The notes below the pieces were generated by a model. That model was not told where the DNA came from and ran no database searches. It was given only the letters and a program-made list of their open reading frames with translations. Source: Marinomonas sp. UCMA 3892 (GTDB lineage Bacteria; Pseudomonadota; Gammaproteobacteria; Pseudomonadales; Marinomonadaceae). From it: DNA of 64,000 nucleotides. The stretch lies in the NCBI RefSeq assembly GCF_012726345.1, contig NZ_PTXN01000002.1, forward strand, positions 482,958-546,957, written 5' to 3'. Position numbers and translations under genes: made by a program. Within the stretch, counting starts at the first letter, position 1, and every line of letters begins with the position of its first letter. Of this stretch, positions 52,840-60,874 are shown piece by piece.

Positions 52840-54108
52840 TCACGAATTCACCCAAAATAGTGTAATCGAAGGAAATATTGTAATAAGAACCAAGCAGCAG
52901 AGCAAAGTTCCTAAAGGTACCAACGTCGCTAATATGACTTTTTCAACCTGGATTTCAGCCACTTGACTCGCAGCAAACAAGGTTACCCCAAGTGGAGGGG
53001 TAAACATACCTATGGCCAAGTTTACAACCATCACCACACCAAAATGAACAGGATCAATACCATAAATAATAGCAATGGGGGCAAGTATTGGTGCAAGTAG
53101 TAAAATCGAAGCAGATGTTTCAACAAACATACCAACAACTAAAAGCAACAAATTAACCGCTAAGAAAAACTGTAACTTAGTTGAAAAGTTATCCGTAGCA
53201 AAAGTAGAAAGTAGCTGAGGCAAATCGGACCGACTCACAAGAAAACTTAACAATGAAGCTGCCGCAATAATTAGCATCACAGAAGACGTTGATACCACAG
53301 AGCCTTTAAGTATCCTTGGTATATCTTTAAACGAGATTTCTTTATAAACAAAAACGCCCAGTATCAGCCCATAAATAACAGCGATAGCTGAAGCCTCAGT
53401 TGGGGTGAAAACACCACCATAAATTCCACCAAGAATCATGGTAGGCATTAGCAAAGCCAGTAAAGCATCTTTTGATGAAGCCAATAAACTCTGTTGATCA
53501 TTTGCATCATTTTTGCCATGTCCAGTCACAATACACCAAACAATAACCATGATAATAAGGGCAATACCCATAAGCAGACCTGGGCCTATTGCAGCAAGAA
53601 AGAGCTTACCTATCGATGTATTAGTGCTAACACCATACATAATTAATGGCACAGATGGAGGAATAACAATTCCCAAATTCGCAGAAGACGCCTGAATCGC
53701 CGTCGCCATAGGTTTAGGATAACCATGTGCTATCATCGCTGGAAGCAAGATCGCTCCTACAGCATATGCTGTCGCAACACTCGATCCAGATACGGCAGCA
53801 AAAATCATACTGGTTATAACACAAGAAATCGCTAAACCACCCTGAAGGTTGCCCACAAGAGATTTTGCAAAAGTTACCAAACGTTTTGAAACCCCTCCTT
53901 GCCCCATAATATTTCCGGCGAGGATAAATAAAGGAACTGCCATTAATGGAAAGCTATCTAAACCAATAAACATTCGCTGTGGAATGATAATTAATGGGAG
54001 GTTACTGAAAAAATAAAGCCCTACTGCTGACGCAATAACAATAGCGACGGCAATAGGTACAGATAATGAAATGAATGTAAGCAATAGCGAAACAATGACT
54101 GTTGGCAT
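52840..54108 (-). CDS. TRAP transporter large permease (DctM type, acid-sugar operon)
   Basis: A 422-residue integral membrane protein with DctM landmarks: PLMAVPLFILAGNIMGQGGVSKRLV, SGSSVATAYAVGAILLP, VIPPSVPLIMYGVSTNTSIGKLF and TPTEASAIAVIYGLILG. The ATG lies 2 bases after the DctQ stop. Members of this group often import sugar acids, which agrees with the enzymes in the operon. Confidence 0.94.
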   Translation of the reverse strand: MPTVIVSLLLTFISLSVPIAVAIVIASAVGLYFFSNLPLIIIPQRMFIGLDSFPLMAVPLFILAGNIMGQGGVSKRLVTFAKSLVGNLQGGLAISCVITSMIFAAVSGSSVATAYAVGAILLPAMIAHGYPKPMATAIQASSANLGIVIPPSVPLIMYGVSTNTSIGKLFLAAIGPGLLMGIALIIMVIVWCIVTGHGKNDANDQQSLLASSKDALLALLMPTMILGGIYGGVFTPTEASAIAVIYGLILGVFVYKEISFKDIPRILKGSVVSTSSVMLIIAAASLLSFLVSRSDLPQLLSTFATDNFSTKLQFFLAVNLLLLVVGMFVETSASILLLAPILAPIAIIYGIDPVHFGVVMVVNLAIGMFTPPLGVTLFAASQVAEIQVEKVILATLVPLGTLLCCLVLITIFPSITLFWVNS

Positions 54109-54110
54109 GA

Positions 54111-54629
54111 CTAGACCTCTGCGGTTTTAGTTATTTTAAGATCGGCAGGCTCAGGTTTATTTTCGACATTTAATATATGCCATTCAAGTAAGGACGGAAT
54201 GCTTAGAACAGCACCAATAGGGATACTAATATAAAGCCAAAATGCAGATATATTTAACATAGCGACATTCTGATTCTTCACCCTTACTGCAATATCCCAG
54301 CCATACCATATCAACACACCCAAAAAAATCAGCGCGATGATGGTAACCGCTCGTTTTACCCATAGACCAAAGATATCTGGAAGGACTTCCACAAAAAAAG
54401 TAATGCTGATCATACTTCCACGGCTAAATACACACCCCATAGAAATATAAACCATCCATACCATCATCACCCTAGCCGAGATTTCAGACCAAGCTGATGG
54501 AGCACCAAATACAAACCGTGTGATGACTTGATAAAACACTAATAAAGCCATGAGCCCCATAAGAGCCGCAGAAACATTTAAAGCAGAATTATTAAGGAAT
54601 CGACTAAATTTAATAATGAATTTTGCCAT
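54111..54629 (-). CDS. TRAP transporter small permease (DctQ type, acid-sugar operon)
   Basis: A 172-residue four-helix membrane protein with the DctQ signature LLVFYQVITRFVFGAPSAWSEISARVMMVWMVYISMG. GAGGAT is well spaced for ATG at 54629; a frame from 54665 is also open. It pairs with the DctM-type gene downstream. Confidence 0.92.
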   Translation of the reverse strand: MAKFIIKFSRFLNNSALNVSAALMGLMALLVFYQVITRFVFGAPSAWSEISARVMMVWMVYISMGCVFSRGSMISITFFVEVLPDIFGLWVKRAVTIIALIFLGVLIWYGWDIAVRVKNQNVAMLNISAFWLYISIPIGAVLSIPSLLEWHILNVENKPEPADLKITKTAEV

Positions 54630-54683
54630 TTTCGTATCCTCAAATAAGAAGGCTGATACTTTCATACCAACCTTCTTAACCTA

Positions 54684-55664
54684 TTATTTCATACTTTTTA
54701 TTTCAGCTAGCTTCTCAGTAAATTCCATTTCCTTAGCGATCTTATTACGAACACCCTCGGTAGCTTTTACAAAAGGTGCTATATCCACTTTATGAATAGT
54801 CATACCTTTTTGAGTCAACTGATCTGAAGCTTCATTTTCAAGTTTCTCGCGCGACTGACGCATCACCTTAGCAGCAACATCGGCCGCTTGCTGAACCCAC
54901 TTTTGCTCATTTGAGTTAAGTCCATCCCAATATCCCTGAGACATAGCAATAACAGCTGGACTATAGAGGTGCTGAGTCATAGAGGCTTGCTTTTGAACTT
55001 CATAAAGCTTTGATGTTACCGCAAGATTGATCGGATTTTCTTGACCATCAATCGTTCCTTGTTGAAGTGCAGTGAACACTTCCGTCCAAGACATTGGTAT
55101 TGGAGAAGCACCTAACGCATTAAATGTCGCTAAATGAACCCAGTTTTCCATCGTTCTGATCTTTTTACCCTTAAGATCTTCAGGCTTCAAGATCGGGTCA
55201 CCATTATAAGTAAGCTGGCGGAATCCATTTTCCCCCCAAGCCAAACCTTTAATCTGATGCTCTGACATTCCATCAAGAATATCCTTTCCTATATGACTAT
55301 CTAGTACGCGATGTGCATGATCGTAACTTTCAAATACATAAGGAAAATCAAACAGATAAACATCTTTATCAAAGTTTCCTAAAGGCCCCGTTGAAGAAAT
55401 AGTCATTTCAATAATGCCTAGCTGCAGACTCTCAACTACTTCACGTTCACCACCCAAAGCACCCGCAGGCTTCAAATCGACTTCAATTTTATGGTCACTT
55501 AGCTTTTCCAGTTCTGATTTGAAAGCATTACCGGCCGCACCATATTGTGAATCCATCGTTTGGGTAAAAGCGAGGTTAATAGTTTTAGCTTCTAGAGCCA
55601 GCGGTGAAAGGGCGAGAGTAGTTAAAGCTGCACATTGAATTATTTTTGTCTTTATTATATTCAT
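54684..55664 (-). CDS. TRAP transporter solute-binding protein (DctP type), probable D-apionate binder
   Basis: A 326-residue periplasmic protein with a Sec signal peptide (IIQCAALTTLALSPLALEA). The mature start is KTINLAFTQTMDSQYGAAGNAF. GGEREVVESLQLGIIEMTISSTGPLGNF follows, and the carboxylate-binding Arg is in DLKGKKIRTMENWVHLATFNALGASPIPMSWTEVFTALQQGTIDGQENP. This matches sugar-acid TRAP binding proteins. The ligand is inferred from the adjacent kinase and RuBisCO-like genes to be a branched or four-carbon sugar acid such as D-apionate. Confidence 0.9.
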   Translation of the reverse strand: MNIIKTKIIQCAALTTLALSPLALEAKTINLAFTQTMDSQYGAAGNAFKSELEKLSDHKIEVDLKPAGALGGEREVVESLQLGIIEMTISSTGPLGNFDKDVYLFDFPYVFESYDHAHRVLDSHIGKDILDGMSEHQIKGLAWGENGFRQLTYNGDPILKPEDLKGKKIRTMENWVHLATFNALGASPIPMSWTEVFTALQQGTIDGQENPINLAVTSKLYEVQKQASMTQHLYSPAVIAMSQGYWDGLNSNEQKWVQQAADVAAKVMRQSREKLENEASDQLTQKGMTIHKVDIAPFVKATEGVRNKIAKEMEFTEKLAEIKSMK

Positions 55665-55721
55665 TGGGGTTTCCTTTAATTTACATTATTGCTTATGATC
55701 ATTTTATAAATTGAGTTTTAC

Positions 55722-56558
55722 TTAAGTGATTAGTTGAATACTGTGAGCAAGTTCGTCTTTATTGAAGACTTTCTTCCAATCAGGGTGGAGCAACTTACCC
55801 AAACCATTATCGATTGCTTTATTGCAAGCATCAGAAAATTGACCATCAATTTCATCAAAAATAACCGCTGCCAGAATGTTCATATGGCCCAAAAGGAAAT
55901 CACGAGCACAGTCATATGGGACCCCCCCATCAACCACTTCATCCATAGCTTGACGCATTGCAGTCAACAAAGTTGCGCAAACAGTTTCAGACAAACCTGG
56001 CTCTAACATCGCCATTTGATGCAAAGTAACACGGTAAGAATTTTTGATCGGTGCATAGATAGTCTTCGCAATATCTTCCCCAAGCTCCCATGCAGAATCA
56101 GGACCTTGCAGTAAAGTTGAGACAACGCTTTGCTTTGCATGTAAACCACCAAAGTGGTCATTTAAAGCATCTTGATTAAGTTCTTTATTAAAAATGACTG
56201 GATGGCAAGGATGAGTCACAAAGTACACAAGATCATCTCGCTTAGGGAGATGGCCAGCAAACGGTGCAGCAGCATCAAGAACCACAACCATAGTCCCCGG
56301 TTTCAAATGCTCACAAACCTGACTACTGATTTTTCCAATGAGAGTATCCGGCACAGCCAAAATAACCGCATCAGATGCTTCTAAAGCCGAGTTTTGCTGA
56401 TCAGGGCCAATCGCATCAATATTAAGCTGCTCTTTTAGGTTCTTACGACCTTGCTCGCTTATTTCAACGTGATTAACCTTATAATCTGAATTTTGCAGGT
56501 TTTTAGACAAACGCATGCCCATTTTTCCGCCTGCACCGATTAAAGATATAGTTGTCAT
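55722..56558 (-). CDS. apnO: Phosphogluconate-dehydrogenase-like NAD(P) enzyme, probable D-apionate oxidoisomerase
   Basis: A 278-residue oxidoreductase with an N-terminal Rossmann motif ISLIGAGGKMGMRLSKNLQ (residues 4-22) and VILAVPDTLIGKISSQVCEHLKPGTMVVVLDAAAPFAG. The C-terminal PGDH_C-like helical domain includes THPCHPVIFNKE, VTLHQMAMLEPGLSETVCATLL and CARDFLLGHMNILAAVIFDEI. This domain pairing matches, from memory, ApnO, which turns D-apionate into 3-oxo-isoapionate with NAD. The RuBisCO-like gene is 13 bases upstream and the TRAP genes follow. A dehydrogenase acting on another acid sugar, such as erythronate, remains possible. Confidence 0.78.
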   Translation of the reverse strand: MTTISLIGAGGKMGMRLSKNLQNSDYKVNHVEISEQGRKNLKEQLNIDAIGPDQQNSALEASDAVILAVPDTLIGKISSQVCEHLKPGTMVVVLDAAAPFAGHLPKRDDLVYFVTHPCHPVIFNKELNQDALNDHFGGLHAKQSVVSTLLQGPDSAWELGEDIAKTIYAPIKNSYRVTLHQMAMLEPGLSETVCATLLTAMRQAMDEVVDGGVPYDCARDFLLGHMNILAAVIFDEIDGQFSDACNKAIDNGLGKLLHPDWKKVFNKDELAHSIQLIT

Positions 56559-56571
56559 ACTTACTCCACTT

Positions 56572-57798
56572 TTATTGTTTTGCTTTATGAGAAAAATACG
56601 ATAATGCCTGCGATAACTCAGGATGAGTCACGGCATAATCATGTATATTTTGATCTGAGATACAGGAATCCCAAGCTTGTCTAATGGCTTTTACTCCCCC
56701 CTGAGCACCCAATGGATGACCATGTATACCACCACCGCCGAGATACATTAGTTCTGTAGATTTACCTGTTCGATTGTAGGTTTCTGGCACCTGACCACCC
56801 CACTGACCGGAGCAAAAAACAGGTAAAGTTGCAGATAAATGGCCAAGAGGTTGAGTCATTGCATAATAAGCCTCCATCACGGAATCATTACCTTGCCAAT
56901 ACTTCCCATCAATACCATTAATTTGAAGATGATCTATGCCTAATAGACGCCAAACTTTTTGCCAAACATTGAAAGAAATCCCCCAATCGCTGCGCTCATT
57001 AAAAGCCAGCCCATTAGTATGAGCATGCAAAATAACGTCACTAAACTTATTAATTGAATCTAAACCGCAAATACCTATTTGATTGACGTTTATAACAGCA
57101 GCATCACCGCCTTTGCTTTTCAAATACTCATGATTACGTTCAATTTCACCAATATCTGAATGACAAATGTTAAATGCATAAATAACTTTCTTACCACTTT
57201 TCTGCTGCCAATCATCAATAACAGGCATAATAGCGTCGATGCGATCTTTTACATGAGAGTATGGCGGACTTTGTAGTTTCTCATCGTCTTTAATGAAATC
57301 AATGTCAGCAGCCACCAGTTGTTCAACCAGATTTGCGCTGTCTGCTGGTGTGATACCAATATTCGGTTTTAAGATCCCACCGATCACTGGACCTTCTGAC
57401 ATTCCCAATTTGCGATAAGTACCTTCAATACCAAATTTTGGACCTTGAAAGTGAGCAACAAATTGATCGGTGAATTGAATGTCTGCTATTTTTAAACGCT
57501 CAATCACCTTAATAGATGAGACCCCACCACAAGCAATTGTGAAAATAGCAGACAAGTCATATCCGCATAAATCAATAGGGTAAGAGATAATCACACGACC
57601 ACGATATTGCTTTAATGATGAAACAAAGCTTTCTTCTATAGAAATAACTTCAGCCGAAAAGCATCCCACATTACGACTTGAGATATCTGGAATTTTCGTA
57701 AAAGTTCCAGTTGTTTGATCATTGCAAATTTTCTCAGCAACTTGAGCTAAACTGATGAAACTATGAATTAAGTACGTAACCTCAAATCTATCCATCAT
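56572..57798 (-). CDS. oiaC: RuBisCO-like protein, probable 3-oxo-isoapionate 4-phosphate decarboxylase
   Basis: A 408-residue RuBisCO large-subunit homologue. Active-site elements are largely kept: Lys in GGILKPNIGI (K144), the carbamylated-Lys/metal triad in FIKDDEKL (K170, D172, E173), histidines in VILHAHTNG (258, 260), Lys in GIDGKYW (K299), Ser in VFCSGQWGG (S330) and the phosphate-binding glycines in LGGGGIHGHPLG. It lacks the plant/bacterial CO2-fixing context. In D-apionate pathways such proteins act on 3-oxo-isoapionate 4-phosphate, either decarboxylating it to L-erythrulose 1-phosphate (OiaC) or splitting it to 3-phosphoglycerate and glycolate (OiaX). Isomerase genes for erythrulose phosphates nearby favour OiaC. 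AGGAGGAG inside the kinase gene end serves as ribosome site. Confidence 0.8.
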   Translation of the reverse strand: MMDRFEVTYLIHSFISLAQVAEKICNDQTTGTFTKIPDISSRNVGCFSAEVISIEESFVSSLKQYRGRVIISYPIDLCGYDLSAIFTIACGGVSSIKVIERLKIADIQFTDQFVAHFQGPKFGIEGTYRKLGMSEGPVIGGILKPNIGITPADSANLVEQLVAADIDFIKDDEKLQSPPYSHVKDRIDAIMPVIDDWQQKSGKKVIYAFNICHSDIGEIERNHEYLKSKGGDAAVINVNQIGICGLDSINKFSDVILHAHTNGLAFNERSDWGISFNVWQKVWRLLGIDHLQINGIDGKYWQGNDSVMEAYYAMTQPLGHLSATLPVFCSGQWGGQVPETYNRTGKSTELMYLGGGGIHGHPLGAQGGVKAIRQAWDSCISDQNIHDYAVTHPELSQALSYFSHKAKQ

Positions 57799-59175
57799 TT
57801 ACTCTCCTCCTGAGCATAATCGAACAAAGAAATCTTCAGATCCCATTTGCCCACCTTTAAGAGCAAGCTCTAACCCATCTATATCACTGTCTTGAGCATG
57901 CGCTCGGCATAGAGGAACACCTGGACAAAGTGGTGCAATAAATGTCAAAGCATCCAAGTTTAAACTTTGAATACAGTAACCTGAGGTATCACCACCAGCG
58001 ACAGCAAGCCTTTCAATAAGACCCGTCTTTGTAACAGCTAAAGCAATAGCACCAAGGAAACTACCAAGCATTTCATCAAAATGTAGATCTCCGTCTTGAG
58101 AAGCGGTCGTTGAACCGCTTTTCTGAGGACCCAAAGCGGAATACACCAAAGGCGATTTATTACTACTAAGTAAATCAATACAGGTTTGAACGATCTCATC
58201 TAAATATTGAGGCCTGCTTTCAAGCATCAATAATCTGGCGATATCAAGTTCAACGGGAATGAAACAATGGCTCAACGCATAATCAATTTGACTACTTGTG
58301 ATAGAAGAACAACTACCGGATAGCGCCAAAATCCTAGACTTAGACGTGATATTGATATTTTCGACAAGTTTATTTTGGCTATAAACCGCATCTTCGAAAC
58401 CAGATGAAGAAACAGAAAAGTGCAGACCCTCTTGGCAATGCTCATTAATCAGCGCCCCAACTTTAGCTTGAGAGGAATGATCAACAGAATCAAAGATAAC
58501 CACTTTATTTTCGGCAATAAATTGCTGTAATTTAGTCGCCGCAGAGTCGTCTGAGTACATACTCAAATTAACTGAGGCGCAATCAACCTCACCTAACTGA
58601 TGCATATGCTTTACCAGATTCGCTTCTGTCATTGGCGTTGCTGGATGGCAGCTCATCACAGGGTGTCGATCTATGCGATAAGTCTCCCCTTTTGAATCAG
58701 CAAACAACTCACCAAAGCACACGTAGCGTTTAATTTTTGGAGTACCCACTACTATGGATGTCCAGCTAGGCAATAAAACATCAATTCCGACCTGAGTTGC
58801 TACGGCTAAGTTACCTTTATGAAGGTTTGAATCGAAAGTTGAACAGACTTTATAATGTATATATTTAGGATCGAAAGAATTTAGAAACTGATATACTTTC
58901 GGTAATTCAGCTCTCATCCACACAGGATCTTTGCTTCGACTTATCCCTGCCACTCCAACACAGTCATAATCAGAATAAATAATCGAATCTTTTTTCTCTG
59001 GCACACGAAGCAATAGAATCGTTTTCTTGCCGCGTAAGCTTAGACTTTCAAGTACATCAGTGGAGCCAGTGAAATCGTCTCCGTAAAATGCCAATTCTAC
59101 TGTTGAGTTCAAAACCAATTCCTTATTCTTATTTTTAACAATTCCACTAAAAGATGAAGAACAAACCTTAAGCAC
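57799..59175 (-). CDS. oiaK: Four-carbon acid sugar kinase family (DUF1537), probable 3-oxo-isoapionate kinase
   Basis: A two-domain ATP-dependent kinase. The N-terminal substrate domain has the hallmark LAFYGDDFTGSTDVLESLS (about residues 28-46) and HYKVCSTFDSN. The C-terminal nucleotide domain has LALSGSCSSITSSQIDYAL, LAVAGGDTSGYCIQSLN and LKGGQMGSEDFFVRL. The family phosphorylates threonate, erythronate, 3-oxo-tetronates or 3-oxo-isoapionate. The start is uncertain: the reading from 59175 uses GTG without a ribosome site, while TTG at 59112 has AAGGAA upstream and begins close to the conserved domain (437 residues). It is the first gene of the operon and directly abuts the RuBisCO-like gene. 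Confidence 0.85.
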   Translation of the reverse strand: MLKVCSSSFSGIVKNKNKELVLNSTVELAFYGDDFTGSTDVLESLSLRGKKTILLLRVPEKKDSIIYSDYDCVGVAGISRSKDPVWMRAELPKVYQFLNSFDPKYIHYKVCSTFDSNLHKGNLAVATQVGIDVLLPSWTSIVVGTPKIKRYVCFGELFADSKGETYRIDRHPVMSCHPATPMTEANLVKHMHQLGEVDCASVNLSMYSDDSAATKLQQFIAENKVVIFDSVDHSSQAKVGALINEHCQEGLHFSVSSSGFEDAVYSQNKLVENINITSKSRILALSGSCSSITSSQIDYALSHCFIPVELDIARLLMLESRPQYLDEIVQTCIDLLSSNKSPLVYSALGPQKSGSTTASQDGDLHFDEMLGSFLGAIALAVTKTGLIERLAVAGGDTSGYCIQSLNLDALTFIAPLCPGVPLCRAHAQDSDIDGLELALKGGQMGSEDFFVRLCSGGE

Positions 59176-59261
59176 AATGTCATCTTATGATTCAAAATAC
59201 TCAAAAAAACACATCGATTCAATCATTTTTTTGATTATTTAACTCCATAAAAGCAAAAACA

Positions 59262-59289
59262 AATCAAAACAATCTTTTTTCAATCAAAA
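59262..59289 (-). promoter_or_regulatory. Direct repeats in the acid-sugar operon promoter region
   Basis: AATCAAAA occurs at 59262-59269 and 59282-59289, exactly 20 bases apart (TTTTGATT on the - strand). A looser copy ATTCAAAA lies at 59190-59197, and a palindrome AATCA/TGATT at 59221-59236. Direct repeats with about two helical turns of spacing are typical for DeoR-family operators, and such a regulator ends this operon. Other contents of the gap 59176-59610 are the GAAGA repeat and a hairpin listed separately; no gene is present. Confidence 0.5.
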
Positions 59290-59400
59290 AATGCGCATGA
59301 GGTATGCATAAAAAATATAGAAAAAACAACTATAGCAATGCAATAGGACTCTAAATACCATCAAAAATGGCAAGAAAGCTTAAATACGAACGTGGTTAAA

Positions 59401-59444
59401 GAAGAGAAGAGAAGAGAAGAGAAGAGAAGAGAAGAGAAGAGAAG
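59401..59444. repeat. Pentanucleotide microsatellite (GAAGA)8
   Basis: Eight perfect tandem GAAGA units (59401-59440) plus a partial GAAG. It lies 226 bases upstream of the acid-sugar kinase gene and 167 bases beyond the end of the E2 gene, in no reading frame. Copy number is likely to vary between strains by slipped-strand pairing. Confidence 0.97.
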
Positions 59445-59571
59445 GGATAATGCTAGAAAGAATGTAAAAAATGATTTCAAATCCTCAAAATAACCCCAGG
59501 TACTTTATGAGAAAAGGAAACACTTCTTACTGCATAGAATTGAAACATAGCTCATCAAAAGACGATAGATT

Positions 59572-59602
59572 GACATGGGATCGTTACACAACGCCCCATG
59601 TC
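59572..59602 (-). terminator. Hairpin after the E2 gene
   Basis: An 8-base perfect inverted repeat GACATGGG / CCCATGTC enclosing an inner CGTT/AACG stem, 9 bases after the E2 stop codon. It lacks a T-run on the - strand, so it may be a factor-dependent terminator or an mRNA 3' protector. Confidence 0.5.
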
Positions 59603-59610
59603 GTAAGTCA

Positions 59611-60864
59611 TTATATTCCCCAGTTTTCTATCACCTCGACAAAATGACTCAGAAATAAGTTAGTCTGATATGCATCCAAGGCGCGATGATCGATACTTAG
59701 GGACACATAGCATTTTGGTCGGATGACAATTGTGTCTTCACCATCCACCTCTTCCACCACGGCTCTTTTTTCAAGCTTGCCAATCCCCAAAATAGCCACT
59801 TGTGGCTGATTGATGATAATGGGCGTAGCAAATAAACTGCCGCTCACGCCATGATTTGAGATGGTAAATGTACCATCTCTCATGTCTGCGGCAGCCAGTT
59901 TACCTTGTCTGGCTTTGTCTGTTTGTTGCTGTAGGGCTGAGGCGATTTCAAACAAGTTCTTCTCTTGAACCTGTTTAACGACTGGGACAATCAATCCATC
60001 ATCGCCTAACGCGGTGCCGACACCTATGTTAATGTCTTCAAATATTTCCAAGCAATCATCATGAAAACGCGAATTAACGACAGGAACTTTTTGTATTGCC
60101 TTCGCGCTGGCGGCCAAGAAATAAGCGGTAAAAGTCAGTTTTACACCCGCTTCTTCAAAGCCCATTTTGCACATTTTTCTATGCTCGATAATTCGCCCCA
60201 TGTCCATCTCAAAAACACTCGTTACGTGTGGCGATGTATGAAGCAAACTATCAACCATATGATTGGCGATTTTCTTGCGCATGGCAGTATGAGGAACCAG
60301 CTTACTTTTTAAACCATGCGATTTTTCAGCTGAAGTAGAAACATTTAAGTTGCTTTGCTCCTTGCTAGCTTGGGTATCAATAAAGGCTAAAATATCATCT
60401 CGCGTAACACGTCCACCTTTACCGGTACCATCAATAGAGGACAAGTTCAGGTTATGCTTTCTCAATAGTTTTCTAACCGCAGGTCCGATTAAATGGCGTT
60501 TTGAGCCATCGTTAACCAAGTCGCATTTAGCAACATCTGCCTCTGACTCAATTTGCAAAGCGTCATTAGCAACAGGAGATAATGATTTATCTACTGAAGC
60601 TTTATCTACCTCTGATTGTTCACCACAATTTAAGTAGCCAAGAATGGTCTTTTCATCAACATTATCACCCGATGTCGCCAAGATTTTTCCAATGGAGCCA
60701 TCATTTTCAGCACACACTTCCATCGATACCTTGTCGGTTTCCAGCTCTAATATGGGGTCGCCTTTTCGAACTTGATCACCCTCTGCCACCAGCCAAGTGG
60801 AAAATACCGCTGCCGTACCTTCTAATGCTCCAACTGGCAGTGTAATAGTCATTGATTCGTTCAT
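59611..60864 (-). CDS. 2-oxoacid dehydrogenase complex E2 (dihydrolipoamide acyltransferase)
   Basis: The 417-residue acyltransferase core has an N-terminal lipoyl domain with the lipoylated Lys in ELETDKVSMEV (about residue 43), a linker, a peripheral-subunit-binding domain (LIGPAVRKLLRKHNLNLSSI, then GTGKGGRVTRDDILAFI) and a C-terminal catalytic domain ending SLSIDHRALDAYQTNLFLSHF with the active-site His. The start at 60864 follows GAGGGTGAGAG. It is coupled to the E1 gene upstream. No E3 (lipoamide dehydrogenase) gene is present, so the complex must use one encoded elsewhere. The class is branched-chain or similar 2-oxoacid; the exact substrate is uncertain. Confidence 0.9.
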   Translation of the reverse strand: MNESMTITLPVGALEGTAAVFSTWLVAEGDQVRKGDPILELETDKVSMEVCAENDGSIGKILATSGDNVDEKTILGYLNCGEQSEVDKASVDKSLSPVANDALQIESEADVAKCDLVNDGSKRHLIGPAVRKLLRKHNLNLSSIDGTGKGGRVTRDDILAFIDTQASKEQSNLNVSTSAEKSHGLKSKLVPHTAMRKKIANHMVDSLLHTSPHVTSVFEMDMGRIIEHRKMCKMGFEEAGVKLTFTAYFLAASAKAIQKVPVVNSRFHDDCLEIFEDINIGVGTALGDDGLIVPVVKQVQEKNLFEIASALQQQTDKARQGKLAAADMRDGTFTISNHGVSGSLFATPIIINQPQVAILGIGKLEKRAVVEEVDGEDTIVIRPKCYVSLSIDHRALDAYQTNLFLSHFVEVIENWGI

Positions 60865-60874
60865 GCTCTCACCC

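Noticed and set aside
59401..59444. Short tandem array considered as a CRISPR-like repeat
   Set aside because: Units are 5 bases with no spacers; it is a simple microsatellite.
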